Source: Methylocystis parvus OBBP
GTDB lineage: Bacteria > Pseudomonadota > Alphaproteobacteria > Rhizobiales > Beijerinckiaceae
DNA length: 64,000 nucleotides
Direction: 5' to 3'
Assembly: GCF_027571405.1 (NCBI RefSeq)
Contig: NZ_CP092968.1
Span: 3,184,001 to 3,248,000 of the forward strand
The position numbers and the translations under genes are program-made. The notes under the pieces are model-generated. The model did no database searches and had not been told where the DNA came from. It was given only the letters and a program-made list of their open reading frames with translations. Shown here one piece after another: positions 43,559-52,488 of the stretch (position 1 is the stretch's first letter; every line of letters begins with the position of its first letter).

Positions 43559-44956
43559 ATGGTTTCCCTAAGGGCAGGGCTGAGCTGGTTGATCGGCGTC
43601 GCGCTTCTCGCGACGCTTCTCATCAATCTCACGATACAGTTGATACATGCGGGTCCCCGCGTTCGCGCCGAGGCGGGAAGCAATCTCCGCCTCGCGCGGG
43701 AATTTGTCCTGACGACGATTGCAAATCTTCCCGATAACGACAATCCGGCGCCTATTTTGCGCAGACTTTACGCAAATCTTGGCAGCCTGCGCCATGTCGA
43801 CATCAAGGTCCTTGAACGCGGGGAATCGCCGCCGCCGCGCTGGTCGGCGGCCGATCATCCCAATGACGCCGGTCCCCCCGCATGGTTCGTCAAACTGGTC
43901 GACGTTCCTCCGCCCCGAGTCATCCTTGCGCCCATCCGCGTCCGCGACAGCGATTTCGGAAGCGTGGCGATCATCTCCAATCCGCTGGACGAACTGGAGG
44001 AGATCTGGTCCGACATGACGTGGCTGGCGTCGATCAGCCTTGTCGTGACGCTCGCGATCATTGCCCTCGTCCTTCTACTCGTCCGCTTCTCCCTCACGCC
44101 GTTCGGCGCCTTGCAGGCCGGTCTCGCCGATCTGGAAGCCGGGAAGAGCGGCGTCCGGATCGCGCCCCGCGGCGCCTCGGAATTTCGACAAATCTCAAAT
44201 GCGCTCAATTCTCTCGCCGCCACATTGGACCGCGTGCGTCAGGAAAACCGCGATCTCGTCAACGAGCTCATCGAAATTCAGGAAAGCGAGCGCAAGGAAA
44301 TTGCGCGCGATCTGCATGACGAAGCAGGACCTTGTCTTTTTTCGATCCGCGCCGCCGCGGTCTCGCTGCAGGACGCGCTCGCTCATTCGCCGCCGAATCT
44401 GGAGCGCCTAAGACAGATCAGCGCGATCGTGGATCGCGCGAGCGAAGCGCTCCAGTCGCTGGTGAGAGGGCTTCTCGGGCGTCTGAGGCCAAAGGGGCTC
44501 TCCGAGCTTGGCCTCAAGACGGCTCTGGAAAGCCTTTTCGCCTCCTGGTCGCTCAGCCATCCGGAGGTCGACCTGCGGCTTCTGTCGCCGCATGATTTGT
44601 CGTCGCTCGACGAAACGACCGCCTTCGCCGCCTATCGACTCGTGCAGGAGAGCGTGACTAATATTTTCCGCCACGCCAAGGCGAGCTGGGCTCAGGTCTC
44701 GGTGACCTTCGGGTGGGACAAGGTCGACGAAACAGGAGAAGGCGAAGCGGAAGAGGCTCCGACATTGACCCTTGTCATCGAGGACAATGGGATCGGCATC
44801 GCGAAAGAGCGTCGCTCGGGCATGGGGCTGCTCGGCATGTTCGAGCGTGTGCAAGGACTGGGCGGCGCGATGAAAGTCGAGCGGCGAGATGGAGGCGGCA
44901 CGCGGGTGATCGTCTCGCTCCCGATCCGCGACGAAGAAGAGCAGGATTGCGAGTAG
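43559..44956 (+). CDS. Membrane sensor histidine kinase (MoxY/MxaY-like)
   Basis: About 465 residues from the ATG at 43559; an earlier in-frame start (43508) adds 17 residues. Helix 1 at about 8-30, a periplasmic domain of roughly 125 residues, helix 2 at about 158-178, a HAMP domain, HisKA_3 with His253 in EIARDLHDEAGPCLFS, and HATPase_c (VQESVTNIFRHAKA, VIEDNGIGIAKE, GLLGMFERV). It probably phosphorylates the divergent regulator 103 bases away. The periplasmic signal is unknown; lanthanide, methanol or formaldehyde status are candidates. Confidence 0.9.
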   Translation: MVSLRAGLSWLIGVALLATLLINLTIQLIHAGPRVRAEAGSNLRLAREFVLTTIANLPDNDNPAPILRRLYANLGSLRHVDIKVLERGESPPPRWSAADHPNDAGPPAWFVKLVDVPPPRVILAPIRVRDSDFGSVAIISNPLDELEEIWSDMTWLASISLVVTLAIIALVLLLVRFSLTPFGALQAGLADLEAGKSGVRIAPRGASEFRQISNALNSLAATLDRVRQENRDLVNELIEIQESERKEIARDLHDEAGPCLFSIRAAAVSLQDALAHSPPNLERLRQISAIVDRASEALQSLVRGLLGRLRPKGLSELGLKTALESLFASWSLSHPEVDLRLLSPHDLSSLDETTAFAAYRLVQESVTNIFRHAKASWAQVSVTFGWDKVDETGEGEAEEAPTLTLVIEDNGIGIAKERRSGMGLLGMFERVQGLGGAMKVERRDGGGTRVIVSLPIRDEEEQDCE

Positions 44957-45215
44957 AGCCGAATTCGCAGGGAATTTCTGACCGGCGCCGAAGGGCCTCC
45001 TGTCGCAGGGCTCTTGGTTCGACACTCGCGGAATGACGAAACTCGAGCATTTCGGCGTGCAAAACATTGGCATTGATACGCATTGTAGCAGAGGTTCCGC
45101 GTATCGCTTCCTGCCGCCTGAAAGAGCGGCGCCCGCATTCGGCGAAGCGCCGGACGCGAGCGCTGATCTGTTTAGGCGACTTTGTTCACGCCTGTGAGTC
45201 GGGACGCCCGCCAGG

Positions 45216-45773
45216 CTAGGCGGCCGGACTTAAAATCTCTCCTCCAACGGGTCTATTGCATGCGCAAAGCGATCCGGTTTGCAGGGCGTCGAGCACCCGC
45301 AGCGTATCTTGCGGCGCGCGACCGACGTCGAGATTCGTCGCGTAAATGTGCTGGACCACATTTTCGGGATCGACAATGAACGTCACGCGATACGCCACGC
45401 CTTCCGGCGATCGAACGCCCAGCGCATCGACGAGGCTTCCTTTCGGATCGGCGAATTGCCAGATCGGCAGCTTTGAAAGGTCGTTGTGGCTCCGTCGCCA
45501 GGCGAGCTTGACGAATTCATTGTCGGTCGAGCCGCCAAGAACGACTGCGTTCCGGGCGTCGAATTCTCCCGCGAGCCGCGCGAACTCGGCGATTTCAGTC
45601 GGACAGACGAATGTGAAGTCCTTTGGGTAGAAGAAAATGATCTTCCACTTCCCCGGGAAGCTTTCCTGCGATACGGGCTCGAACGCGCTGACGTCGCTCT
45701 CGACAATCTCATTGAAACCCGGCTTCACCCCGGTTACCTCGAAATCGGGCAACCTCTCTCCAATTCCCAGCAT
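45216..45773 (-). CDS. Peroxiredoxin (AhpC/Prx type)
   Basis: A 185-residue 2-Cys peroxiredoxin: peroxidatic Cys57 in FYPKDFTFVCPTEIAEF and candidate resolving cysteines at 170/172 (SLCACNRPVGG), the arrangement of AhpC paralogues that pair with AhpD. It reduces peroxides in the cytosol. No ahpD is adjacent. It lies downstream of the haem uptake/degradation genes on the same strand, where it could limit peroxide damage linked to haem iron; that role is inference. Confidence 0.92.
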   Translation of the reverse strand: MLGIGERLPDFEVTGVKPGFNEIVESDVSAFEPVSQESFPGKWKIIFFYPKDFTFVCPTEIAEFARLAGEFDARNAVVLGGSTDNEFVKLAWRRSHNDLSKLPIWQFADPKGSLVDALGVRSPEGVAYRVTFIVDPENVVQHIYATNLDVGRAPQDTLRVLDALQTGSLCACNRPVGGEILSPAA

Positions 45774-45790
45774 GTCGTCTGCTCCTTTTG

Positions 45791-45910
45791 CTAGATTGCG
45801 TCATTGGCGAACCAGGCCGCGCCGCGCGGTTCGAGATCTCGCGCAATTGCTCGAACGGCGCGGGCGAAGGCCCCTAGCTGCAGTCGGTAGCGCCGCGTAG
45901 GGAGCCCCAT
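45791..45910 (-). CDS. Possible 39-residue protein between hutX-like gene and peroxiredoxin
   Basis: An ATG at 45910 opens 39 codons (contains RYRLQLGAFARAVRAIARDL and AAWFANDAI), ending 17 bases before the peroxiredoxin start. Composition is helix-like and not repetitive, but there is no good ribosome site and no family I know. It fills the otherwise unexplained 190-base gap in the operon. Confidence 0.25.
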   Translation of the reverse strand: MGLPTRRYRLQLGAFARAVRAIARDLEPRGAAWFANDAI

Positions 45911-45964
45911 GATTTTCGCAGCAAGTCTTGACGACGTCGACTTCGTTGGGCGGCGCCTCATCCA

Positions 45965-46519
45965 TTATCGGGCGTCTGACGCGCTTCGATTCCAGAGCGA
46001 CTCGAAACGCGCCACCTGCTCCGGCAGGAGGTCGCGGCTTGAATTCCGCGCGACAAAGATCTTGAACATCGGCTCGCCGGCCTTGTTGAAGAATTGAACC
46101 GAACACGAGCGTCTTCCGTGAAATCGGCGATCCACGAGATATATGCCGCGACAATTGTCGATTTTGATGTGACCGTGGATCGGGCTCGAATGGCTCAGGT
46201 TGAAATATCCATAGCCATGAGAGCCCGCGGGAAGAGAGCCCCTGCATTCGAGGATGACGTCCGCTGTCTGAACAATGAACACGATATCTCCCCAATCGGA
46301 AATCTCGCGCCATACGTCGTCGAAGCGGTCCGCGGCGATCATTCTCCTCTCTTCCGCCGGCGTCGCCTCAAGGACCGACAATGTCGACACGCCGACATCT
46401 CTTGCGATCGCTTCGAGAACCCCGTCCGGCTTTGCCGCGAGCGCCTCGCGTATTCGCGCTTCGAGCGCATGGGCTTTCGGACCTTGCGTCGACGGCGCGC
46501 GCGTTACGATGTCCAGCAT
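45965..46519 (-). CDS. hutX: HutX/ChuX-family haem-handling protein
   Basis: A 184-residue protein of the HutX/HugX/ChuX family: HALEARIREALAAKPDGVLEAIARD at the N terminus (quoted here in part only as family-type helix), DVWREISDWGDIVFIVQTAD, SHGYGYFNLSHSSPIHGHIK, CRGIYLVDRRFHGRRSCSVQ and AGEPMFKIFVARN. These cytosolic proteins bind or traffic imported haem and support its use as an iron source. It starts 9 bases after the VOC-ABM gene, so it is in the same operon as the haem receptor. Confidence 0.88.
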   Translation of the reverse strand: MLDIVTRAPSTQGPKAHALEARIREALAAKPDGVLEAIARDVGVSTLSVLEATPAEERRMIAADRFDDVWREISDWGDIVFIVQTADVILECRGSLPAGSHGYGYFNLSHSSPIHGHIKIDNCRGIYLVDRRFHGRRSCSVQFFNKAGEPMFKIFVARNSSRDLLPEQVARFESLWNRSASDAR

Positions 46520-46528
46520 GTTCGAGCC

Positions 46529-47338
46529 TTATTCCGTTGTCTTGGGCGCGTAATTGGGGTTTTCCTCGACGAGCACGACATCGAAGCCTTCGAACTCGGG
46601 GCCGCCGAGATAAAGGTCGCGGTTCTGGCCGGCGTTCTTATGGGCCTCCCGAAAATGTTCCGAGTGAGTCCAATCGAGGAAATGTTGCTTCGTTTCCCAG
46701 AGGGCATGGGAGGAGTAGAGCGTATAATCTTCTCTTTCGGGACCCTTGAGGAGATGGAAGACGATAAAACCGGGCCTCTCGCTGAGACGCGACTGGCGCG
46801 ACCTCCAGACGCTTTCGAAATCGGACTCTCTTCCCTTGACGATTTTGAAGCGGTTCATCGCGATAAACATATTTGATCTCCTGTCGGCAGCGCCGGACGG
46901 CTCCTGCCAGCGTTTGCGTTTTTCCGGGGCTCCGAATTGGATCAGGTTCCGATCGATATCCAGAAAGCCGCCTTGACGCATCCCCCAAGGCTTATCGCCG
47001 AAGGGCAAAAGCCTTGCGACTTGTTCGCTGGCCGGAAAGGCTCCTCGGAGAGCCCGCTCGGTCGCGTCCGCATCGACGACACGTATGAAGGCGCCCGCGT
47101 CATTCTGCTCGGGATCGAGATGCGGACTCGCGAAGAAATGCAGTTCGACCCAATCCAGGCGCGCGATAACATAGCCGTCGCCTTCAGCGATCTCAACGAC
47201 ATCGAATCCCATGCTTCGATAAAATGCGGCCGTCGCCGCGAGATTCCGCGCCGGTAAGACGGGCGCCACGCATGTGCGGCTTGCGTCCCGCACATAGGGT
47301 CCGAACATGAGGTTGGCGCCGGCGCTGTCGGTTGTCAT
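46529..47338 (-). CDS. VOC-ABM fusion: glyoxalase-like domain joined to haem-degrading-type monooxygenase
   Basis: A 269-residue two-domain protein. Residues about 20-135 are a VOC/bleomycin-resistance-like domain (APVLPARNLAATAAFYRSMG, MRQGGFLDIDRNLIQFG). Residues about 156-269 are an ABM domain close to bacterial haem-degrading monooxygenases: MFIAMNRFKIVKGRE, PGFIVFHLLKGPE, YTLYSSHALWETKQHFLDW and HFREAHKNAG. The IsdG-type Asn, Trp and His positions all seem present. It overlaps the preceding ABM gene by four bases. In the operon with a haem receptor and HutX it probably opens haem to free iron; the VOC domain's task is unknown. Confidence 0.8.
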   Translation of the reverse strand: MTTDSAGANLMFGPYVRDASRTCVAPVLPARNLAATAAFYRSMGFDVVEIAEGDGYVIARLDWVELHFFASPHLDPEQNDAGAFIRVVDADATERALRGAFPASEQVARLLPFGDKPWGMRQGGFLDIDRNLIQFGAPEKRKRWQEPSGAADRRSNMFIAMNRFKIVKGRESDFESVWRSRQSRLSERPGFIVFHLLKGPEREDYTLYSSHALWETKQHFLDWTHSEHFREAHKNAGQNRDLYLGGPEFEGFDVVLVEENPNYAPKTTE

Positions 47339-47640
47339 TGCGGATTGGTTCGTGGGATCATCGAGTCGAACTCCTCCATTCGCGTGCGGTCCGGCCCAAC
47401 GGGACCGACCCAGGATTCGAGCCCGATCAGCCCGAATTTCCAGGCCAAAAAGCTCTCTTCATTCACCCAGACAGTTAAAGACAGATAGACGACGCCGTCA
47501 TCGTTCTCCCGGCCTTTGGCGAAGCGGCAGGAGAGATAGCCCGGCGCCGATTGAAAGCTCAGTTGCTTCATGGCCCAGCGCTTTTCAAAGGCCGGTTCGT
47601 GACCTTTGAGAATTTTGATTTGCTCGGACGCCATGAACAT
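47335..47640 (-). CDS. Stand-alone ABM-domain protein (degenerate haem monooxygenase paralogue)
   Basis: About 101 residues from the ATG at 47640, which has AAGGAG upstream. The fold pattern MFMASEQIKILKGHEPAFEK, SAPGYLSCRFAKGRE, YLSLTVWVNEESFLAWKFG matches the ABM domain of the next gene, but Asn is replaced near residue 5 (ASEQ) and the segment after the Trp lacks the His motif. It probably has lost haem oxygenase activity and may bind haem or pair with the active protein. Second gene of the receptor operon. Confidence 0.7.
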   Translation of the reverse strand: MFMASEQIKILKGHEPAFEKRWAMKQLSFQSAPGYLSCRFAKGRENDDGVVYLSLTVWVNEESFLAWKFGLIGLESWVGPVGPDRTRMEEFDSMIPRTNPQ

Positions 47641-47693
47641 GTCTGCACTCCTTTTCAAAGCTGCGGCCGCCGCATCTCCTGGATCATGCGCCT

Positions 47694-49922
47694 TTAATTG
47701 ACAGCGAATTTTCCTCCGAGCGAGAACCGTATCGTCAATCCCGGGCTCGGCGCGGCGTTACGATACTGCGTGTAATTCCGATTCGTCGCGTTGGAGATCA
47801 GCACATTGGTGAAGATTCTGTCATTCCAGTCGTAATTCGCGAACAGATCCACCAGATCATATGGCTTGCCGGCGTAGGCGATATTGACGGGAAGCGACGA
47901 AATCAACGTCTGGCACTGATTGTTGGCGTCCGCATAGGCGTAATAATCGCAGTTGCGGCCTCCGACCGCGGTGTAGCGTATGCCGGCGGTCAAAGCGTTG
48001 TTCTGAAGGCCCCGAAAGGCCAGCGTGCCGCTGATGCGACTCGGCGCAACCGTCGCGAGAGGGGCGTTTGTTGTAAGATTTCTGCCGTCATTGATGAAGC
48101 CGGAGACGGAAAAGAAGCCTCCGCCCCAGTCATAGGCGCCTTCCCCCTCGATACCGCTGATTTGCGCCTTGGCGACGTTCTGATACTGATAATCCCGAAT
48201 GCCGAAGCAGAGAAACGGACGGGTCGCGCATGTCGAAACGGGATAGCCGGGGATAAACGGCACCAGATGCGCCGCTCCGGTCTCTTCAATGTCAATATAG
48301 TTTTCGACCTGGTTCACGAAGCCGCCAAATTTTCCGCGAAGCTTGTCGCCCGGCGTGACGATGTCATTGAAAGAGACATTGACGCCGCCTTCGACATTTC
48401 GGGCGATTTCCGGTCGCAGCGTCGGATTCGGCAAGATATTGAAGGCCGGGAAGGGGTGTGTGCCGCTGATGAGCGTCTCGGTGACCGAAGGCGCGCGGTA
48501 GCCTTCCGCGTAGCCGCCATAGACCTCGACCCCTTCCAATGGCGACAGGCCTACCGTGATCTTAGGGTTCAGTCGCTGTCCGCCGGAGGAGTAGGCTCCC
48601 CCCTGAAGCGAATACTGATCGTATCGCAGCGCCCCGAGCACACGCAACCATCCGCCATACCGAAGCTCGTCTTGAATGAAGGCTCCACTCAGATCGCGAC
48701 GCCCGGACGGCGTCAGCGCCGTCAAGCTGCCGCCGGTCGCGTATTCCTGAGTCACGACCTGATCAAACGCGCCATCGCCGCCGATCGTCACGGCGTGATC
48801 GAAAGTCAGCAGCATGAATCGGGACGTATTGTTGACGTCGAAGCCCCAGGTTCCGATGTGGTTCGATCTTTGTCCATCCACTCTCCCGCCTGTCGCGTAA
48901 GTCGTCTGCGTAGGCGCGAGGAGCGTCTGATCCTGAAGCGTCTCCGTGTAGTAGCCCTTCGCGCTGAAATCGATCAGCGGATATTCGGGCCGCGCGAAAC
49001 GATAACCGAGCGTGAAAGTGCGCGCATCAAGGCCCGTCGCGAAGCGGGTTGATTGATTGTCCGTTCCACTATTGGCGTAGTCGAAGTGCTGAACCAGCGC
49101 CGAGGCCGTCACCCTATGCCCCTCGAGAGGCGTAAAAGTCGCCTTGGCCAAGCCGCCGATCACCTCGTTGCCCGTGTCGGGAACGATCTTTCCCGCACCG
49201 TCATAGTAGGCGGTTCGATTGCGATAGACGAATTGACCAAACACGCCGCCCATGCCGCCGAGCCGCGCGGCGAGCGCGGAATTGCTCATGAAGCCCCATC
49301 GATTCGATGAGAGCTGAACTTTCTGCGTCGCTCCGTAGCGCTCTTCCGGCTTCAGAATATCGTCGACGTCGCGCGTGCGGAACGACACCACGCCGCCAAT
49401 GGCGCCGGACCCGTAAATATTTGACGTGGGCCCCCGTGTGACGTCAGCCTGCGCGAGAAACTCCGGCTCGAGAAAAAACGTGCCGTTTGCGCTATGACCG
49501 CTCGTTTGAAAATTTTGCCGCGCGCCGTCGACCAGCACATTGACGCGACCGAAATCCTGCAGACCGCGAATATTGACCGCTTGACCCGGGTCGTTAGCTT
49601 GCTCCTGAACCGTGACGCTCGGCACTTCGCGCAGCACGTCCGAGATCGTCGTCGTCTGGAACCGCTCCATATAGCTGCGATTGACCACGCTGGTGGCGGC
49701 GAGCGCCTGGACGGCCTTCTCCGGCGTTCTCTTCGTGGTGACGGCGGGCGTCTCGAAGCGCTCGACTCCACTATTGTGGAACTTCCGCGCGGCCGTTGCG
49801 CGGCCAATGTCGATCGTTGGAAGGGATTGTTGCGCAGCCGCCGGCGAAGTCATCGCGGCAAAGGCGGCGATGGAAACAGCATGGAGCGACGCGACCCGCC
49901 CCGATTGACAAACATGACGCAT
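47694..49922 (-). CDS. TonB-dependent haem/haemoprotein receptor
   Basis: A 742-residue outer-membrane receptor from the ATG at 49922, with GGAGGG ten bases ahead. After the signal peptide comes a plug (SDVLREVPSVTVQEQ, VNIRGLQDFGRVNVLVDGAR, GPTSNIYGSGAIGGVVSF) and a barrel. The haem-receptor signature is present: YRAPSVTE, then a His in ISGTHPFP, then NPTLRPE, equivalent to the FRAP-His-NPNL boxes. It ends RFSLGGKFAVN. It is the first gene of the minus-strand haem operon and is divergent from hemP-hmuTUV. Confidence 0.92.
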   Translation of the reverse strand: MRHVCQSGRVASLHAVSIAAFAAMTSPAAAQQSLPTIDIGRATAARKFHNSGVERFETPAVTTKRTPEKAVQALAATSVVNRSYMERFQTTTISDVLREVPSVTVQEQANDPGQAVNIRGLQDFGRVNVLVDGARQNFQTSGHSANGTFFLEPEFLAQADVTRGPTSNIYGSGAIGGVVSFRTRDVDDILKPEERYGATQKVQLSSNRWGFMSNSALAARLGGMGGVFGQFVYRNRTAYYDGAGKIVPDTGNEVIGGLAKATFTPLEGHRVTASALVQHFDYANSGTDNQSTRFATGLDARTFTLGYRFARPEYPLIDFSAKGYYTETLQDQTLLAPTQTTYATGGRVDGQRSNHIGTWGFDVNNTSRFMLLTFDHAVTIGGDGAFDQVVTQEYATGGSLTALTPSGRRDLSGAFIQDELRYGGWLRVLGALRYDQYSLQGGAYSSGGQRLNPKITVGLSPLEGVEVYGGYAEGYRAPSVTETLISGTHPFPAFNILPNPTLRPEIARNVEGGVNVSFNDIVTPGDKLRGKFGGFVNQVENYIDIEETGAAHLVPFIPGYPVSTCATRPFLCFGIRDYQYQNVAKAQISGIEGEGAYDWGGGFFSVSGFINDGRNLTTNAPLATVAPSRISGTLAFRGLQNNALTAGIRYTAVGGRNCDYYAYADANNQCQTLISSLPVNIAYAGKPYDLVDLFANYDWNDRIFTNVLISNATNRNYTQYRNAAPSPGLTIRFSLGGKFAVN

Positions 49923-50202
49923 GAAAGAAAGCCCTCCAGCCAGGAAGTTCCGTTGATCTGGCTGGCTGGCTTGGCGCGCGGCCTTGCTGGCTGGCTGTCG
50001 CCTTGCAGCGGCGATGTCGAGGAAAGCCTATCGATAGCGATTACGCGTATCAATGCACAATCAGCTTCGCAATTTTATAAGACTTCCAACTAAAGCGTCC
50101 CGCGCGCGAAGCCTGGAAGCTTTGTAACAAACAAAGGTGCAACGCTTCCAATCAACAATTTGCCGTATTGACCTCAAATTGAAAGAACGAAATTTTGGCG
50201 TG

Positions 50203-50484
50203 ATGACGGATGATGAAAATCGATCGCGGATGTCGCGCCGACGAAAGCCGAACGCTTACGGAGAAGCGCTGGCGGAAAGCCGTGCGTCCGAACATGCTGT
50301 CGCTCGCTTGAATGCAATCACGCGTGACGGGGCAGCTCCGGATTCGCTTCTTTCCGCCCAGCCGCCCCGCGAGATCGATGCGCTCAATTTACTCGGGAGC
50401 GGACGCGAAGTCGTGATTTTCCATTCCGGCTGCCGATACAGGCTGCGCATCACATCCACAAACAAGCTTATTTTGACGAAGTGA
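50203..50484 (+). CDS. hemP: Haem uptake protein HemP
   Basis: About 93 residues from the ATG at 50203; an earlier start at 50137 is possible. The C-terminal 40 residues are the HemP domain: LGSGREVVIFHSGCRYRLRI and TSTNKLILTK. The N-terminal half is basic and low-complexity. HemP is a small protein that promotes expression of haem transport genes or haem receptor function in alpha- and betaproteobacteria. It leads the hmuTUV operon and lies about 280 bases from the divergent receptor start. Confidence 0.85.
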   Translation: MTDDENRSRMSRRRKPNAYGEALAESRASEHAVARLNAITRDGAAPDSLLSAQPPREIDALNLLGSGREVVIFHSGCRYRLRITSTNKLILTK

Positions 50485-50491
50485 GGCGGTC

Positions 50492-51409
50492 ATGCGCGAG
50501 ACCAGGACAATAAGCGGACGGATGAAGGCTTTCCGTCTTGCAAGCCTTATCAGTCTATGTGCATGGGCGTTCGCCGCTGACGCCCAAGCGAACGAACGCA
50601 TCGTCTCTATCGGCGGCTCCGTAACGGAGATCCTTTATGCGCTGGGTCTGCAGGACAGCGTCGCCGCCGTGGATACGACGAGTCTGTTTCCGCCGGAAGC
50701 GCTCAAGAAGAAGCCAAACGTCGGTTATATGCGTGCGCTTTCGGCGGAAGGAGTCCTCGCGCTCAAGCCCTCAATGGTTCTGACGGCTGAAGGCGCGGGT
50801 CCGCCGGCGGCATTGGCGAGCTTGCGTGAATCCGGCGTGCGCTTGCTCATGATCCCGGACGAGCCGTCCGCGGCCGGCGTTCAGCGCAAGATCCTCGCGG
50901 TCGGCGAGGCGACCGGCTCGAGAGAGCCGGCGCAGCGACTCGTCAAGCGCGTGGCCGCTCGATTTGACGCTCTCGCGCTTCTTCGCGAAAAAATCGGCGC
51001 GGCCAAGCGGGTTCTTTTCGTCCTCTCGAATTCGGGTGGACGAACGGTGGTTGGCGGAAAAAGCACGTCGGCGGACGCCATGATCGCTCTCGCCGGCGCC
51101 ACAAACGCGGCCGCATCTATCGACGGTTTCAAGCCGATGAGCGGCGAAGCGATCGTCGCCGCCGCGCCCGATATTATATTGACGATGCGACGGGACGGCG
51201 TCTCCGGCCAGGAAATCGCCACAACCCCGGCCTTCGCCATGACGCCGGCCGTCAAGACGGGCGCCATCGTCGAGATGGACGGGAATTATCTCCTGGGCTT
51301 CGGCCCGCGTGCGCCCGACGCCGCGCGCGACCTCATGGCGGCGTTCTACCCGGATCAGACTTTTCCTGCTCTGCAAGGCGGGAAAGGCGATGACGGCGGC
51401 GAGCGATGA
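50492..51409 (+). CDS. hmuT: Periplasmic haem-binding protein of ABC importer
   Basis: A 305-residue protein with a signal peptide (SLISLCAWAFAADAQA). The class III binding-protein domain starts ERIVSIGGSVTEILYALGLQ, with VDTTSLFPPEALKKKPNVGY (Tyr likely in the haem pocket), LALKPSMVLTAEGAGPP and DGNYLLGFGPRAPDAA. It carries haem from the outer-membrane receptor to HmuUV. It starts 8 bases after hemP and overlaps hmuU by four bases. ATG at 50522 is an alternative start. Confidence 0.92.
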   Translation: MRETRTISGRMKAFRLASLISLCAWAFAADAQANERIVSIGGSVTEILYALGLQDSVAAVDTTSLFPPEALKKKPNVGYMRALSAEGVLALKPSMVLTAEGAGPPAALASLRESGVRLLMIPDEPSAAGVQRKILAVGEATGSREPAQRLVKRVAARFDALALLREKIGAAKRVLFVLSNSGGRTVVGGKSTSADAMIALAGATNAAASIDGFKPMSGEAIVAAAPDIILTMRRDGVSGQEIATTPAFAMTPAVKTGAIVEMDGNYLLGFGPRAPDAARDLMAAFYPDQTFPALQGGKGDDGGER

Positions 51410-52488
51410 GCTTGACGACCGGCGTCAGGGCGGGCGCGCCGCAACTGTCGGCGTCGCGGCGCCATGCGAGCCTGGCGCTATTGTTATTGGTCGGCTTGAG
51501 CGTCGTGTCGCTTTTTGTGGGCGTCGCGACGGGGGCGGCGCCGATTGCGCCGGCGCGCGTGCTGGAAATTCTTCTGGACGGCGGAGCGCCGGAGGAAATG
51601 GGACGGCCGGCCTATGACGCCAATCTGATCTTGAACATTCGTCTTCCACGGGTTGTCCTCGGTTTCGAGGTCGGCGCCGCCCTTGCAGTTAGCGGCGCGC
51701 TCATGCAGGGGCTGTTTCGTAACCCGCTCGCAGATCCGGCTTTGATTGGCGTATCGAGCGGAGCCGGCCTCGCCGCCGCCGCGTCGATCGTGCTCGGCGG
51801 CAAATGGATGAGCAATCTCTTTTGGAATTCCGCCGCGTTACCGGTTAGCGCCTTTCTTGGCGGCCTCGCCTCGACCTCTTTCATTTATGCAGTTTCGACT
51901 CGGGAGGGCCGAACGTCCGTCGCGACAATGCTTCTCGCAGGCGTGGGATTTGGCGCCTTTTGCGGCGCGCTCACGGGTCTCCTCGCTTATTGGTCCAATG
52001 ATCAGCAGCTCCGAGACCTGACTTTCTGGTCGCTCGGCAGTCTCAATGGCGCCACCTGGTCAAAGGCGACCACAATCACGCCTGGGATTCTCCCGCTGGC
52101 CGTTTTGACACCTCTTCTCGGCAAGAGCCTGAACGCTTTGGCGCTAGGTGAATCCGAAGCGTTTCATCTCGGCGTGCGCGTTCAACTCGTCAAGACGCTC
52201 GTCATCGCGCTCGTGGCGCTGGCCGTTGGTCTCAGCGTGGCGACAGCGGGTGTGATCGGCTTTGTCGGCATCGTCGCGCCGCATACGATCCGCTTGCTGT
52301 TCGGTCCCGACAACAGGCTGTTGTTGCCGGCGGCCGCGCTGCTCGGAGGCGCGGCGCTGGTCGGCGCCGACTCGCTCGCGCGGACGCTCGTCGCGCCCGC
52401 CGAACTCCCGATCGGCGTCATCACGTCGGCGATCGGCGCTCCTTTCTTTCTCTGGCTTCTCCTGAGCCGGTCGCGAGGAATGTTCTGA
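51406..52488 (+). CDS. hmuU: Haem ABC importer permease (FecCD family)
   Basis: A 360-residue permease with about ten helices. Conserved FecCD features: NLILNIRLPRVVLGFEVGAA (in part), GALMQGLFRNPLADPALIGV, LAYWSNDQQLRDLTFWSLGS, GVIGFVGIVAPHTIRLLFGP (EAA-like loop contacting HmuV) and PAELPIGVITSAIGAPFFLW. It forms the inner-membrane pore for haem. Its stop overlaps the hmuV start (TGATG). Confidence 0.94.
   Translation: MSLTTGVRAGAPQLSASRRHASLALLLLVGLSVVSLFVGVATGAAPIAPARVLEILLDGGAPEEMGRPAYDANLILNIRLPRVVLGFEVGAALAVSGALMQGLFRNPLADPALIGVSSGAGLAAAASIVLGGKWMSNLFWNSAALPVSAFLGGLASTSFIYAVSTREGRTSVATMLLAGVGFGAFCGALTGLLAYWSNDQQLRDLTFWSLGSLNGATWSKATTITPGILPLAVLTPLLGKSLNALALGESEAFHLGVRVQLVKTLVIALVALAVGLSVATAGVIGFVGIVAPHTIRLLFGPDNRLLLPAAALLGGAALVGADSLARTLVAPAELPIGVITSAIGAPFFLWLLLSRSRGMF

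Noticed and set aside
44957..45215. A small gene between the sensor kinase and the peroxiredoxin
   Set aside because: The 259 bases have short open frames on both strands with no start/ribosome-site combination or recognisable sequence.
49923..50202. An Irr or Fur box between the haem receptor and hemP
   Set aside because: Expected for divergent haem genes, and CTTCCAA-like words recur here, but none matches the consensus palindromes well enough to report.
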